A stretch of DNA of 64,000 nucleotides. Source: GH45 sp046704385 (lineage in GTDB: Bacteria > Bacteroidota > Bacteroidia > Bacteroidales > SZUA-534). Below, in pieces: positions 35,238-44,389 of the stretch. Location of the stretch: NCBI GenBank assembly GCA_046704385.1, contig JBJKSB010000029.1, forward strand, positions 22,035 to 86,034. The letters are read 5' to 3'. Made by a program: the position numbers and the translations under genes. Every line of letters begins with the position of its first letter. Positions within the stretch are counted from its first letter, which is position 1. The notes beneath the pieces were generated by a model. The model ran no database searches and was not told the origin of the DNA. It worked only from the letters and a program-made list of their open reading frames with translations.

Positions 35238-35931
35238 TAATAATTAAAAAAGGATACACCTGTGTTGGTAGTGAAATAACAATGGAAAAGCAAAATATTG
35301 AATATAAGCGGGAATGGAAAGATGAATATCTGAAATGGATATGTGGTTTTGCCAATGCCGCCGGAGGTAAAATATACATTGGTATTGATGATGATGGTTC
35401 AATATTTCATTTATCGAATATTAAAAAGCTGCTTGAGGATTTACCCAATAAAATTATCAATTATTCAGGGATTGTTGCAGATATCAATTTGCTTGGCAAC
35501 GATCCTGATTTTTATATTGAAATTATTGTATCAGCTTCTGATGTGCCGGTTTCCTATAAAGGGGTTTATCATTTACGATCGGGAAGCACTAAACAAGAGT
35601 TAAAAGGAAGTGCCTTAACGCAATTTCTTTTGAAAAAGGCAGGAAAAACCTGGGATGATATGGTTTGTGAGGGTGCCACACTAGATGATATCGACCCGGC
35701 AGCTATTCAATATTTCATAAATAAGGCATCGCAGAAAAAACGTGTAGCCGACAATATACAAAATGATCCATTACCGATATTACTGGAAAACCTGAATTTA
35801 ATGAAGAAGGATGGGAGCCTTAAAAATGCAGCAATCCTTTTATTTGGGAAAAAACCCATGCGTTTTATAAAGGATTACAACGGATTGAGACGTTGGAAAT
35901 TCCGGAAGATGCGTTTCGGGAGGCTGTATTT

Positions 35932-36210
35932 ACCCCGTTAGATAGATAAGATATGAAATATTATGTTTATGTGCTTCAAAGTGAAAAAGATAATTATTTT
36001 TATGTTGGATATACAAAAGATATAGACAACAGAATTCAACAACATAATTCAGGTCAGGTGATTTCTACAAAAAGCAGAAGACCATTAAAGATTGTATATT
36101 ATGAAGTCTGTTTTAACCAACAAGACGCAACACATAGAGAAAAAGTATTTAAAAACATCATGGGGCAAAAGATATATAAAAAGCAGGTTGAAGAATTATC
36201 TAACGGGGTG
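35932..36210 (+). mobile_element. GIY-YIG cassette with 13-bp terminal inverted repeats
   Basis: The left end ACCCCGTTAGATA (35932-35944) is the exact reverse complement of TATCTAACGGGGT (36197-36209). Removing 35932-36210 joins GCTGTATTT to AACTCGATT and restores the family motif A-V-F-N-S-I-I-H, so the ends are set to within a base or two. The element is 279 bp, contains only the GIY-YIG frame, and shows no obvious target duplication. The endonuclease frame has no stop inside the element and reads out into the host gene. Confidence 0.75.
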
Positions 36211-36285
36211 AACTCGATTATTCATAAAGATTATATGGGGACTTCCATTCAACTGAGTGTTTACAACCACAAACTCGTTTTATAG
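35953..36285 (+). CDS. GIY-YIG endonuclease-like protein
   Basis: This 110-residue protein has a single GIY-YIG domain in its first 80 residues: YYVYVLQ (GIY position), YFYVGYT (YIG position), conserved Arg in NRIQQHNSG, and the metal-binding Glu in ATHREKVFKN. Family members are small nicking or cutting nucleases and include homing enzymes. The last 26 or so residues (from NSIIHKDY on) are encoded by the interrupted host gene rather than by the cassette; the protein ends at the host's TAG at 36283-36285. It begins 21 bp inside the left inverted repeat. Whether it drives mobility of the cassette is inference from position and flanking repeats. Confidence 0.85.
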   Translation: MKYYVYVLQSEKDNYFYVGYTKDIDNRIQQHNSGQVISTKSRRPLKIVYYEVCFNQQDATHREKVFKNIMGQKIYKKQVEELSNGVNSIIHKDYMGTSIQLSVYNHKLVL

Positions 36286-36513
36286 AATGAAGGTCGCTTA
36301 CCTGAAGGTTATACTATCGAAACTTTGCTTGATAAACACCCGTCGAAACCACATAATAAGAAAATTGCAGATATATTTTTTAAGGCTGGTTTTATTGAAG
36401 CTTGGGGTAGGGGAATTTTAAGAATTATAAATGATTTTAGAAAAGTTGGGCTGCCTGATCCATTATTAGAAGAAACAATGGGTGGAATTATGGTAACGAT
36501 TTATCGTGGTAAA

Positions 36514-36549
36514 GATGTCGTAAAAGATGTCGTAAAAGATAAGGATAAA
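36514..36549 (+). repeat. 12-bp in-frame repeat in the broken AlbA_2 gene
   Basis: GATGTCGTAAAA occurs twice in tandem (36514-36537), followed by a diverged third unit, and encodes D-V-V-K repeats in the linker before the winged helix. Position and unit length match the repeats in the paralogues. Confidence 0.85.
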
Positions 36550-36731
36550 GAAGTAATTAATTTAATTATTCAGGATAATACCATTACAGCCAATAAAATA
36601 GGAGAAATAATGAAAATAAGTAGCAGGACTGCTCAAAGAATTCTGGAAAACCTACAAAATCAAAAAAGAATTGAACGTATTGGTGGCCGTAAAGAGGGTC
36701 ATTGGGTAATAATTGAATTATAATAAAAACA

Positions 36732-38054
36732 TTGCAAAGCATAACAAAAAATATTGCCATAACCCTTACTGCACAAGTACCGGCTATTGTCTTTGGAATT
36801 ATATCCGGAATTTTAACCACCCGTTTATTAGGGCCTGAGGGGAAAGGGGTGTTTGCTTTATACCTGGCTAATGTTGAAATACTTGCTTTACTTTTTTCTT
36901 TTGGTACTGAGCAGGGGATAGTATATTTTATTTCAAATAAAAAAATTAATGTTTATAAAATCCAGGCATTATCTATTATCGTTTTTCTGGTATCAATTCT
37001 ATTGAATTCTACCTTCATTTTTATGACAAGTAGTAATCTGGTTTTCATTAAGGACTACTCGGGCATTTTTTTTAGGTTATATGTATTATTACTTTTTATT
37101 CTGACATTTTATAACTCCCTTATCATTGCTTTTCTAAAGGCAAAAAAGAAGTTTAAACAAATTAGTTTTATCACAATTATTAGTACCAGCATAAATCTTA
37201 TATCTTTCTTGACATATTTTTTATTGGTCAGATTCAATAAAGTAGAGAATTCAATCCGATTCGTTTTTATAATAGGTTTTTGTTTAATAATAATAAACGG
37301 AATTATTTATTCATTCTATTTTACAAGAAATTATAAGTTTAAACCCAATTTTAAAATTAGTTTAAATAGTGATGTTTTACCATTTTATAAATTTTCTTTT
37401 TTGGGTTATGCAGGAATGCTTGTAAACTTTTTGAATTATCGGTTTGATATTTGGTTAGTATCGTATTTCAAAGGAGCGATACAGTTGGGTTTTTATTCAT
37501 TGGCCGTTAATTTTTCGCAATTGATAATGTTATTTTCCAGGATATTTTCAGGGGTTATGACTCCTTATTTAGCATCAAGTAATACAAGAATAAGAAACAG
37601 TATATTTCTAACCTATTCAAGAATTAATTTTAGCATTATCGTTTTAATAGTAGTTGTTCTGTCTTTTACAGGCGATTACCTTCTGGTTTTTATGTATGGC
37701 GTTGATTTTGCAGAATCGGTAGCGCCTTTTAAAATTCTTTTAGCCGGGATGATTTTTACCGGAGCCTCGCAAATCTATTCTGCATATGTATCAACATCAG
37801 GCCGAAATGATCTGTGTTTATATACAAACTTAATTGGTCTTTTTTTTACTGTGGTGCTTGATTTTATATTAATTCCAAGGTATGGTATTGTTGGTTCTGC
37901 GTATGCAACGGCTATTTCATATTTTACTATATTTCTTACATATTTGCTTTTTATTTCTACAAAACTGAATGTTAATATTACATCTATGTTTATTATTCAA
38001 CGCACGGACTTTTCCTATATAATGAGAGGAGTTTGTGAGAAAGATAGTGAATGA
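36732..38054 (+). CDS. Polysaccharide flippase (Wzx/MATE-like)
   Basis: This 440-residue membrane protein has 12 or more helices and the start of a polysaccharide-export flippase: LTAQVPAIVFGIISGILTTRLLGPEGKGVFAL. The motif R-L-L-G-P-E-x-x-G is typical of Wzx and MVF-superfamily proteins, which move undecaprenyl-linked oligosaccharides across the inner membrane. The likely start is TTG at 36732, since no ATG lies upstream in frame after the AlbA_2 gene and the family start begins here. It opens the glycan gene run that continues to galE, all on the plus strand. Confidence 0.9.
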   Translation: MQSITKNIAITLTAQVPAIVFGIISGILTTRLLGPEGKGVFALYLANVEILALLFSFGTEQGIVYFISNKKINVYKIQALSIIVFLVSILLNSTFIFMTSSNLVFIKDYSGIFFRLYVLLLFILTFYNSLIIAFLKAKKKFKQISFITIISTSINLISFLTYFLLVRFNKVENSIRFVFIIGFCLIIINGIIYSFYFTRNYKFKPNFKISLNSDVLPFYKFSFLGYAGMLVNFLNYRFDIWLVSYFKGAIQLGFYSLAVNFSQLIMLFSRIFSGVMTPYLASSNTRIRNSIFLTYSRINFSIIVLIVVVLSFTGDYLLVFMYGVDFAESVAPFKILLAGMIFTGASQIYSAYVSTSGRNDLCLYTNLIGLFFTVVLDFILIPRYGIVGSAYATAISYFTIFLTYLLFISTKLNVNITSMFIIQRTDFSYIMRGVCEKDSE

Positions 38055-38145
38055 TAGGAAACTCATCATATAGCTGTTTAAGTAGAAATTATTTTTAGGC
38101 TGGTTGAAATTTTATTATTAAGCACTACGTAAAGTTATTTAATAA

Positions 38146-39039
38146 GTGGAGAATCTAACAAAACCCATATTGACTATCGGATTACCTTTATATAATGACA
38201 TTAAATTTATTAAAAGGACTCTAAACAGTATATTAAATCAATCTTTTACCGATTTTATATTACATATTGCTGATGATTATTCAACAGATGGTTCCGCGGA
38301 TGTATGTAAAAAATATATGTTAAATGATAAAAGAATTGTATACGAAAGACATACAAGGAACATTGGAATTTCGCGAAATATGGAATACTTACTCCATAAG
38401 GCAAAATCAAAATATTTTATTTGGGCTGGTGATGATGATATTATGCATCCGAAATTTGTTGAAACGCTTATTCTGGGAATGGAACAAAATAGTCATTGTA
38501 TTGTAGGTTTTACTCCAACAGTAAATATAGATGAAAACGATAAAATCATTTCAAAAGTAAAATCTATTGATTATTCGGGAAAGAGTCCTTATGAAAGAAT
38601 TCGAAAATTAATTACAACATTCGAAGATGCATGTGGTTATGGTATCTTTCTAAGAGAAAAAATACAAGATGTTAAATTTCCAGTGTGGATATGGCCTAAT
38701 TCGAATTTGGCCTATAATAACATATATCCAACAATATGTTATTATTTATCTAAAGGTGATTATGTTTTAATGGGAAAAGAACCGTTGTTTTTTAATAGAA
38801 TAAAAGAACCTAAAAATATTAACCATATCGATTATTTAAAGAAATATTTATTTAGAGGATGGATGGCGTTTATAATTTGGAAAATTAATTTGGTCTTATT
38901 CTCTTTTCATCAAATTAAGAGGGGGAAAAATATATTTTTTGCATTGAAAATGTTCCCGGAATTAGTTTACTTTTGGTTCTGGAGGCCTTTTGTAAGTGAA
39001 ACAAAACACAGAATGAAATTTTTTAAGAAGTATAGGTAA
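38146..39039 (+). CDS. Glycosyltransferase family 2
   Basis: This 297-residue GT-A transferase starts with GTG at 38146. The N-terminus LTIGLPLYNDIKFIKRTLNSILNQSF is the GT2 nucleotide-binding fold, DDYSTDGSADVC follows, and FIWAGDDDIM is the DxD metal site that holds the sugar nucleotide. A short basic, aromatic C-terminal tail could be membrane associated. It is AT-rich and has the same orientation as its neighbours; the 9-bp gap to the next gene suggests co-transcription. The donor sugar is not predictable. Confidence 0.9.
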   Translation: MENLTKPILTIGLPLYNDIKFIKRTLNSILNQSFTDFILHIADDYSTDGSADVCKKYMLNDKRIVYERHTRNIGISRNMEYLLHKAKSKYFIWAGDDDIMHPKFVETLILGMEQNSHCIVGFTPTVNIDENDKIISKVKSIDYSGKSPYERIRKLITTFEDACGYGIFLREKIQDVKFPVWIWPNSNLAYNNIYPTICYYLSKGDYVLMGKEPLFFNRIKEPKNINHIDYLKKYLFRGWMAFIIWKINLVLFSFHQIKRGKNIFFALKMFPELVYFWFWRPFVSETKHRMKFFKKYR

Positions 39040-39048
39040 GGGATATAA

Positions 39049-40092
39049 ATGAAATTGCGAAATAAAACAATATTGATAATATCAAATGAACCTTGGGGAG
39101 ATATTTGGTATTCAAAACACAATTGGGCTTTTGAATTATCGAATCTAAATGAAGTGTTTTTTATTGATCCACCATTGAGATGGAATTTCCTTGATTTCTT
39201 TAAAACGAATATCAGGATTGAAACATATACAAATAATCTTAAAATATTTCGCTATAATAATCGCATTCCTTTTACACGATTTAATGTGTTTTTTACATTA
39301 AATGAGTTGTTTATCTATAAAGCATTAAATAAGTTTTTAAGTGATAAAAAAGATGTGATATTTTGGACTTTTGATCCATACAGGTTAATAAATCCAAGAA
39401 AGTTAAAAGTTGAAAAAGCAATACATTTTATTACTGATAAATATCGAATAAAAAGAGAATTTATTTTAACTAAAAATGTTGATTATCATTTCACAATTTC
39501 ACAGGTTTTGTCGGATAGATTAAATATAGGAAATCCATTAGTACTATCTCATGGCATTTCAGAAACAGAATTTTCTATAGATACATTAATCGCAGATTCG
39601 TATATTTTATATATAGGGAATATTGATCAACGTTTGGATTATAAGGTAATAGAGTCGCTTATAAAATCGTTTCCAGAAGAAAAGTTCTTATTTATTGGAA
39701 AAAGAATCAATGTGGATAATGAGTTTCTTTTTAAGAAGAAATATCTCAACTTTGTTTGTCATGAACCAGTCCATTTTAAAAAACTTAAGAATTATATTGC
39801 TCAGGCAAAAGTTTGCTTAGCCCCCATGAAGTTAGATGTTAGAGGTAATAATATAAACCATCATAAACTTTTACAATATTTAGCTTTCGGAAAACCTGTT
39901 TTAGCAGCAAAATTTAGTGATTACTCTGATAATAAATTATTAATAGAATATGAAACTATTAATGATGCAATAGTAAAATTGAGATATTTATTGAAAAATC
40001 CAGAGCCACCTGAAATATTAAAGAACAGAATAGCTTATGCAAAAAAGCACACTTATAGAAGTTTAATTAATAAAATTGAAAATTTTATTTAA
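39049..40092 (+). CDS. Glycosyltransferase, GT-B type
   Basis: This 347-residue protein has a GT-B layout, with ILIISNEPWGDIWYSKHNWAFEL at the N-terminus and the C-terminal donor half carrying ILYIGNIDQRLDYKVIESLI and CLAPMKLDVRGNNINHHKLLQYLAFGKPVLA. The last motif corresponds to the EX7E-like region of GT4/GT1 enzymes. The first motif recalls TuaH-type transferases. It sits 9 bp after the GT2 gene and 2 bp before the next transferase, within the glycan operon. It is very AT-rich. Substrate is unknown. Confidence 0.82.
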   Translation: MKLRNKTILIISNEPWGDIWYSKHNWAFELSNLNEVFFIDPPLRWNFLDFFKTNIRIETYTNNLKIFRYNNRIPFTRFNVFFTLNELFIYKALNKFLSDKKDVIFWTFDPYRLINPRKLKVEKAIHFITDKYRIKREFILTKNVDYHFTISQVLSDRLNIGNPLVLSHGISETEFSIDTLIADSYILYIGNIDQRLDYKVIESLIKSFPEEKFLFIGKRINVDNEFLFKKKYLNFVCHEPVHFKKLKNYIAQAKVCLAPMKLDVRGNNINHHKLLQYLAFGKPVLAAKFSDYSDNKLLIEYETINDAIVKLRYLLKNPEPPEILKNRIAYAKKHTYRSLINKIENFI

Positions 40093-40094
40093 TT

Positions 40095-41201
40095 ATGCAT
40101 ATTGTACTGGCAATAGCCAACAATTCTTCAGTCCCATACTTTAACTGGTTTGCGGAAAAGGCATCTGAGACCCGGGAACATACTTTTAGTTTCTTAGCTT
40201 TATATCCTGAAAAGCCAGAAATGATTGAAGATGTTACAAAATATGGATGGGAATGTTATTGGATTAAATTTGATTGTAGCAGAAGAAAATCAAATATGGT
40301 TAAGGCTTGTTATGAAGGGTATAAATTATTTAAAAGGCTAAAACCAGATGTGGTTCATACCAACCTTTTTGATGATTCGCTTCCTTTATTATTTGCAGCA
40401 AGGCTAGCCGGTGTAAAAAAAAGGGTAATAATTAAAGCAGATACCACCTTTCATTATTTTAATACTCCAATTTGGGTTTGGGCCGATAAGTTTAACAATT
40501 GGAATGCAACAGATATTATACCCCCATCAAATGAAGCAAAGCAATTTATAATTGAAAAAGAAAAAGCAAATCCTAAAAAAATCACCATGATTCATCATGG
40601 TATTCCTTCAAAATTATTTACCTTAAGTTCTGATGATATTAAATCAAAGCTCATTAGAAAATACAATCTTGAGGGAAAAATAATAATTGGAACAGTAGCT
40701 AGGCTGATTGAATGGAAAGGTTATCGATATATTATTAAGGCAGCATCACAAATAGTAAAAAAGTATCCTAATGCTGTTTTTATGTTTGTTGGTGAAGGAG
40801 ATCAAAAAAACGAATTGGTTGAACTTTCAAAAAAGCATAAAGTTGAAAACAATATAATTTTTACAGGTTGGATGGATCGGGAATGGATTCCTTCGTTTTA
40901 TTCGCTTTTAGACGTTTATGTACACGCTGCCAGTTTTGAACCTTTTGGCTTTGTAATTCCTGAAGCTATGATGAACGGAGCACCCGTGGTATCAACACCA
41001 ACAGGTTCTGCTTTGGATGCTATTGTGCATAAAGAAAATGGTTATTTATGTAAATACAAAGATCCGGAAAGTTTGGCAGAGGGAATAGAATATGCTATTG
41101 AAAAAGGAAATGAGTTTAAGGTTAAAGGTAAAGAAACTGCATTTTCAATGTACGAGTTTGACTTAATGTTTAATAATTATATAAAACTCTATAATGATTA
41201 A
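40095..41201 (+). CDS. Glycosyltransferase family 4
   Basis: This 368-residue GT4 transferase has the usual C-terminal signature FEPFGFVIPEAMMNGAPVV with the EX7E pair, preceded by IIGTVARLIEWKGYRYIIKA and VFMFVGEGDQKNELVEL. The N-terminal half includes DVVHTNLFDDSLPLLFAARLAG. It transfers an activated sugar to a lipid-linked or polysaccharide acceptor at the inner face of the membrane. Its 3' end overlaps the FkbM-type gene by 8 bp, so the two are translationally linked. Confidence 0.93.
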   Translation: MHIVLAIANNSSVPYFNWFAEKASETREHTFSFLALYPEKPEMIEDVTKYGWECYWIKFDCSRRKSNMVKACYEGYKLFKRLKPDVVHTNLFDDSLPLLFAARLAGVKKRVIIKADTTFHYFNTPIWVWADKFNNWNATDIIPPSNEAKQFIIEKEKANPKKITMIHHGIPSKLFTLSSDDIKSKLIRKYNLEGKIIIGTVARLIEWKGYRYIIKAASQIVKKYPNAVFMFVGEGDQKNELVELSKKHKVENNIIFTGWMDREWIPSFYSLLDVYVHAASFEPFGFVIPEAMMNGAPVVSTPTGSALDAIVHKENGYLCKYKDPESLAEGIEYAIEKGNEFKVKGKETAFSMYEFDLMFNNYIKLYND

Positions 41202-42135
41202 GAATAGTATAAAAAAATTAAGATCATTAGTTATTATTAATATAATCATTAGGATCATTATCAAAGGAGTCTTAAAGCTAAAGCTAACAATACCTGATAA
41301 TGTATTACAACACTTTTCTGTTAGTGGTATTGTCAAAATTAATCTTCCAAATAATAAAAAACTGAAACTCTTTTCAAAGGGTGATGATTATATTCCCAGC
41401 AGAGTATTTTGGTATGGTTATGATGGATATGAATACTCGATTATTCCATTTTATTATTTATCAAAAAAAGCAAAAGTAATAGTTGATATAGGTGCAAATA
41501 TTGGATACTATTCATTGGTTGGAGCCGCAGCAAATAAACAGGCAAAAGTTTATGCTTTTGAACCCGTACCAAGAATTGCCAATCGCTTTAGAAAACAGAT
41601 TGCAATTAATGAGTTTTTCAATATTGCGATTGAGGAAAAAGTAGTTGGCGATGTAAATACCGAGGTCAGTTTTTATATCCCTGTTGGAAACACTATGGCA
41701 TTGGCGGCTTCTACAAAGAAAGGATGGGTTTCCGAAACTGAAGAGGTAAAAGTGAAATCAGTTACCCTGGATTCATTTAAAAAAGAAAAGAAAATTGGAA
41801 ATATCGATTTAATAAAAATGGATTGCGAATTCCATGAATTAGAAGTTTTAAAAGGGATGGATAATATCCTGAAAACTGATAAACCGGATATTTTAATGGA
41901 GGTTCTTTTCCCTGAAGCGGAAGGGGTAAAAGGGCATTTTGAGAACAAGCAGTATTTGGCGATTGAGAAGATTATGAAAGAAAACGGGTATTTATTCTAT
42001 ATTATCACAAAAGAAAAATTGATTAAAGTTGATACTCTTGTATATAATAGAATTGATCGTAATTACCTTTTTTCGGTTAAGGATACGCATTCTGACGAAA
42101 TATTTTATCAGAATCTTAATACCCAATTTGTATGA
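41194..42135 (+). CDS. FkbM-family methyltransferase
   Basis: This 313-residue protein has an S-adenosylmethionine-binding FkbM domain, with VIVDIGANIGYYSLVGAAA as the glycine-rich loop near residue 90, then VYAFEPVPRIANRFRKQI and DLIKMDCEFHELEVLKGM. It would add a methyl group, typically to a sugar hydroxyl of the surface glycan. The start overlaps the upstream GT4 gene by 8 bp and the end overlaps the following GT2 gene by 4 bp. This spacing places it firmly in the operon. Confidence 0.9.
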   Translation: MIKNSIKKLRSLVIINIIIRIIIKGVLKLKLTIPDNVLQHFSVSGIVKINLPNNKKLKLFSKGDDYIPSRVFWYGYDGYEYSIIPFYYLSKKAKVIVDIGANIGYYSLVGAAANKQAKVYAFEPVPRIANRFRKQIAINEFFNIAIEEKVVGDVNTEVSFYIPVGNTMALAASTKKGWVSETEEVKVKSVTLDSFKKEKKIGNIDLIKMDCEFHELEVLKGMDNILKTDKPDILMEVLFPEAEGVKGHFENKQYLAIEKIMKENGYLFYIITKEKLIKVDTLVYNRIDRNYLFSVKDTHSDEIFYQNLNTQFV

Positions 42136-43013
42136 TATCTATTATCATCCCAACCTATAACACTCAAAAATATATCTCAGAAACCATACAATCGGTTATA
42201 GATCAGACCCTATCCGATTGGGAGTTAATAATTATTGACGATGGCTCAACTGACAATACAGTGCAAATTGTTGAGGAATTTAAAAAAAGGGATACACGGA
42301 TTAAGTATTATTATCAGGAAAATGCAGGAGTTTCTGCAGCCCGTAATAAAGGAATAGAACTAAGCAAGGGTGAGTTTATAGCTTTTTTAGATGCCGATGA
42401 TATCTGGTTGCCAAAAAATCTCGAAAAAAAGATAGAAAGTATTGAAAATAATGTTGAAGTTTTTTGGGCCTTTTCAAATATTATTCATTTTACTGAATCA
42501 AGCGAAGTAATTGATGATAAAATTACAGATGCCAATAATTTGGAATGGCTTGGTGCATTATTGCTATGGAATGCAGAGGTAAAAACCACACCCGGTAATA
42601 TTGTGCTTAAGCGGGAATGTTGTACAAAAGGAGGCCTTCGATTTGATGAAAACTTTTCAACAGCAGCCGATCAGGATTTTTGCATTCAATTGGCTGCAAA
42701 ATATAAAGGTAAATGTTTAAAGGAAGCGTTAGTCCGTTACCGGGTTTTGGAAAATAGCATGAGCCGTAATATTAAGGTAATGGAAAAGGACCATATTGCT
42801 GTTTATAAAAAAGCATTAAAACGAGGCCTTTTTAAGAATTTTTGGTTTAAACAAAAATGCTTTGCCAACTTATACCTGATATTAGCCGGGAGCTGGTGGA
42901 AAGATGGAAATAATAAATGGCGCGGGTTCTTTTTCATGTTTAAGGCACTGGTTTGCAACCCTTTTATTATAGTTCCAGTGTTAAAACGAAAGTTTAAATG
43001 TTCAGGTGTTTGA
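42132..43013 (+). CDS. Glycosyltransferase family 2
   Basis: This 293-residue GT-A transferase has the classical GT2 start MISIIIPTYNTQKYISETIQSV, followed by ELIIIDDGSTDNT, AGVSAARNKGIEL and the DxD site FIAFLDADDIWLP. The C-terminal part has a conserved-looking DQDFCIQLAA (ED/QD-type catalytic base region). It overlaps the FkbM gene by 4 bp (ATGA). After it comes the AlbA_2 gene with its own promoter, so this may be the last gene of the first glycan transcript, or the transcript may read on. Confidence 0.93.
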   Translation: MISIIIPTYNTQKYISETIQSVIDQTLSDWELIIIDDGSTDNTVQIVEEFKKRDTRIKYYYQENAGVSAARNKGIELSKGEFIAFLDADDIWLPKNLEKKIESIENNVEVFWAFSNIIHFTESSEVIDDKITDANNLEWLGALLLWNAEVKTTPGNIVLKRECCTKGGLRFDENFSTAADQDFCIQLAAKYKGKCLKEALVRYRVLENSMSRNIKVMEKDHIAVYKKALKRGLFKNFWFKQKCFANLYLILAGSWWKDGNNKWRGFFFMFKALVCNPFIIVPVLKRKFKCSGV

Positions 43014-43041
43014 ATGTTTGTTAGTTCTTTTACTATTTTTG
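43009..43041 (+). promoter_or_regulatory. Bacteroidota-type promoter of AlbA_2 gene (leaderless)
   Basis: -33 TTTG at 43009-43012 and -7 TATTTTTG (TAnnTTTG) at 43034-43041 are separated by 21 bp, as in the known consensus. The ATG at 43046 begins 4 bp after the -7 box, so transcription would start within or at the start codon. Confidence 0.65.
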
Positions 43042-43045
43042 TTTT

Positions 43046-44389
43046 ATGACCAGGGAGGAATTACAAAGTATTATTGGCAAAGGTGAAAATCAAAAACTTG
43101 AGTTTAAAAAAAGTTTTGACAAAAAAGCCCTAATTGCCATTAATGCCATGGCCAATGCTAATGGCGGCATTGTAATAATAGGTGTTGACGATAAATGTAA
43201 TATAATTGGAATAGACTTAGCAAAAGAGACGATTCCCCAATGGTTGAATGAGATAAAACTTAAAACCGAACCTCAAATTACCCCAAAGCTTGAGGCAATA
43301 AGTTTAAATAATAAAGATATTGTTTTAATTACCATCGATGAATATCCTGTTAAACCCATTGGCCTGCAAGGCCGTTATTATCAACGACAAAACAATTCAA
43401 ATCATCTATTGTCCCTGACAAAGATTGCAGAATTGCATTTACAGTCACTACAATTATCGTGGGATAGTTATGAATATGCTGGTAAAACAATTAATGATTT
43501 AAGTGAAAACAAAATTAACCGGTTTATTGAAACAATAAATCAAACGGGGCGTTTTACAAGTTCTAAAGACAAGGCTGTTGTATTACAAAAATTGTCCCAA
43601 ATTAAAAATAACAAACCAACTATTGCATCCATTCTTTTATTTGCTAAAGAACCGGAGCGCCATCATGTACGTATTGGCAGGTTTAAATCGGCTACAACCA
43701 TAATTGACGACAGACAGATTACTGAAACCTTGTTTGAAGCGGCTGAAGAGAGTCTTAAGTTTATTAAAAACTACATTCAATTGGAGTATATTTTTGAAGG
43801 AAATATTAAAAGGAGAGAACGATGGGAATATCCGGTAGAGGCGATTAAGGAAAGTTTGTTGAATGCAATAGTTCATCGGGACTATAGGGAACCTAATGAT
43901 ATACAGGTAAAAATATTTGATGGTCGAATTACAATTTTTAGTCCGGGGAAATTATATGGTGATTTAACCGTTGAAAGAATTCTGAACGAAGATTATCAAT
44001 CAAGCTTACGAAATAAGTTAATTGCTGAAGCTTTTTATTTGTCGGGCGAGATTGAAAAATATGGTACAGGTTTTTTACGAATTAAGGATTATTTGAAAGA
44101 TTATCCTGAGATTGAATTTAATTTTGAGGAAGTGCATAATGGTATTTTGGTTACATATTCAAAAAAGACCGCCCAAAAGACCGCCCAAAAGACCGCCCAA
44201 AAGACAACCCGTGAACAAATCTATGATCTGTTAATTGAAAATCCAAGCTATACAAAAGAAGATTTAATGCGTCTTTTAAATAAAGCTGATGGAACGATTA
44301 AAGAACATCTGACAAAGTTAAAAGAAGAAGGTAAAATTAAAAGAAAAGGGGGTAGAAAAGAAGGATACTGGGAGGTAATAAATGAATAA
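43046..44389 (+). CDS. Schlafen AlbA_2 / HATPase_c_4 winged-helix protein
   Basis: This 447-residue paralogue of the protein at 33693-35075 has an AlbA_2 domain (residues 1-125; GENQKLEFKKSF, AMANANGGIVIIGVDD). The HATPase_c_4 part has IKESLLNAIVHRDYRE, ITIFSPGKLYGD, RNKLIAEAFYLSGEIEKYGTG, and a winged helix lies at the C-terminus (YTKEDLMRLLNKADGTIKEHL). A 12-bp repeat gives three K-T-A-Q units (residues 374-389) in the linker. It has its own leaderless-type promoter yet overlaps the next glycosyltransferase gene by 8 bp, so its translation is coupled to a glycan gene. Probable regulator; target unknown. Confidence 0.88.
   Translation: MTREELQSIIGKGENQKLEFKKSFDKKALIAINAMANANGGIVIIGVDDKCNIIGIDLAKETIPQWLNEIKLKTEPQITPKLEAISLNNKDIVLITIDEYPVKPIGLQGRYYQRQNNSNHLLSLTKIAELHLQSLQLSWDSYEYAGKTINDLSENKINRFIETINQTGRFTSSKDKAVVLQKLSQIKNNKPTIASILLFAKEPERHHVRIGRFKSATTIIDDRQITETLFEAAEESLKFIKNYIQLEYIFEGNIKRRERWEYPVEAIKESLLNAIVHRDYREPNDIQVKIFDGRITIFSPGKLYGDLTVERILNEDYQSSLRNKLIAEAFYLSGEIEKYGTGFLRIKDYLKDYPEIEFNFEEVHNGILVTYSKKTAQKTAQKTAQKTTREQIYDLLIENPSYTKEDLMRLLNKADGTIKEHLTKLKEEGKIKRKGGRKEGYWEVINE
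44165..44212 (+). repeat. 12-bp in-frame tandem repeat
   Basis: AAGACCGCCCAA is present three times in tandem (44165-44200), followed by a diverged fourth unit. It encodes K-T-A-Q repeats in the linker before the winged helix. The GC-rich codons stand out from the AT-rich gene around them. Confidence 0.95.

Larger units (their letters stand above)
35282..36723 (+). pseudogene. Broken AlbA_2 / HATPase_c_4 gene with internal deletion, insertion and nonsense codon
   Basis: Three lesions separate recognisable parts of one AlbA_2-family gene. The N-terminal part (35282-35865) is an intact AlbA_2 domain ending AAILLFGKKPMRF. At about 35866 the frame shifts and roughly 55 expected residues are missing; the next frame continues YKGLQRIETLEIPEDAFREA. 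Between that frame's VF and NSIIHKDYMG lies the 279-bp GIY-YIG cassette. Then LSVYNHKLVL is followed by TAG, where the family has TGG (Trp), and the frame continues NEGRLPEGYTIETLLDKHPS to a complete winged helix ending at 36723. A 12-bp linker repeat is present as in its paralogues. The separate open frames could still give fragments, but the family protein cannot be made. Confidence 0.88.

Noticed and set aside
35932..36210. Group I intron or intein carrying a GIY-YIG nuclease
   Set aside because: At 279 bp it has no room for an intron core beside the reading frame, the ends form a simple inverted repeat, and there are no intein splicing motifs.
36325..36723. Separate small ATP-binding/winged-helix gene
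   Set aside because: It has no proper start and continues the AlbA_2 frame after a TAG in place of a conserved Trp codon; it is part of the broken gene.
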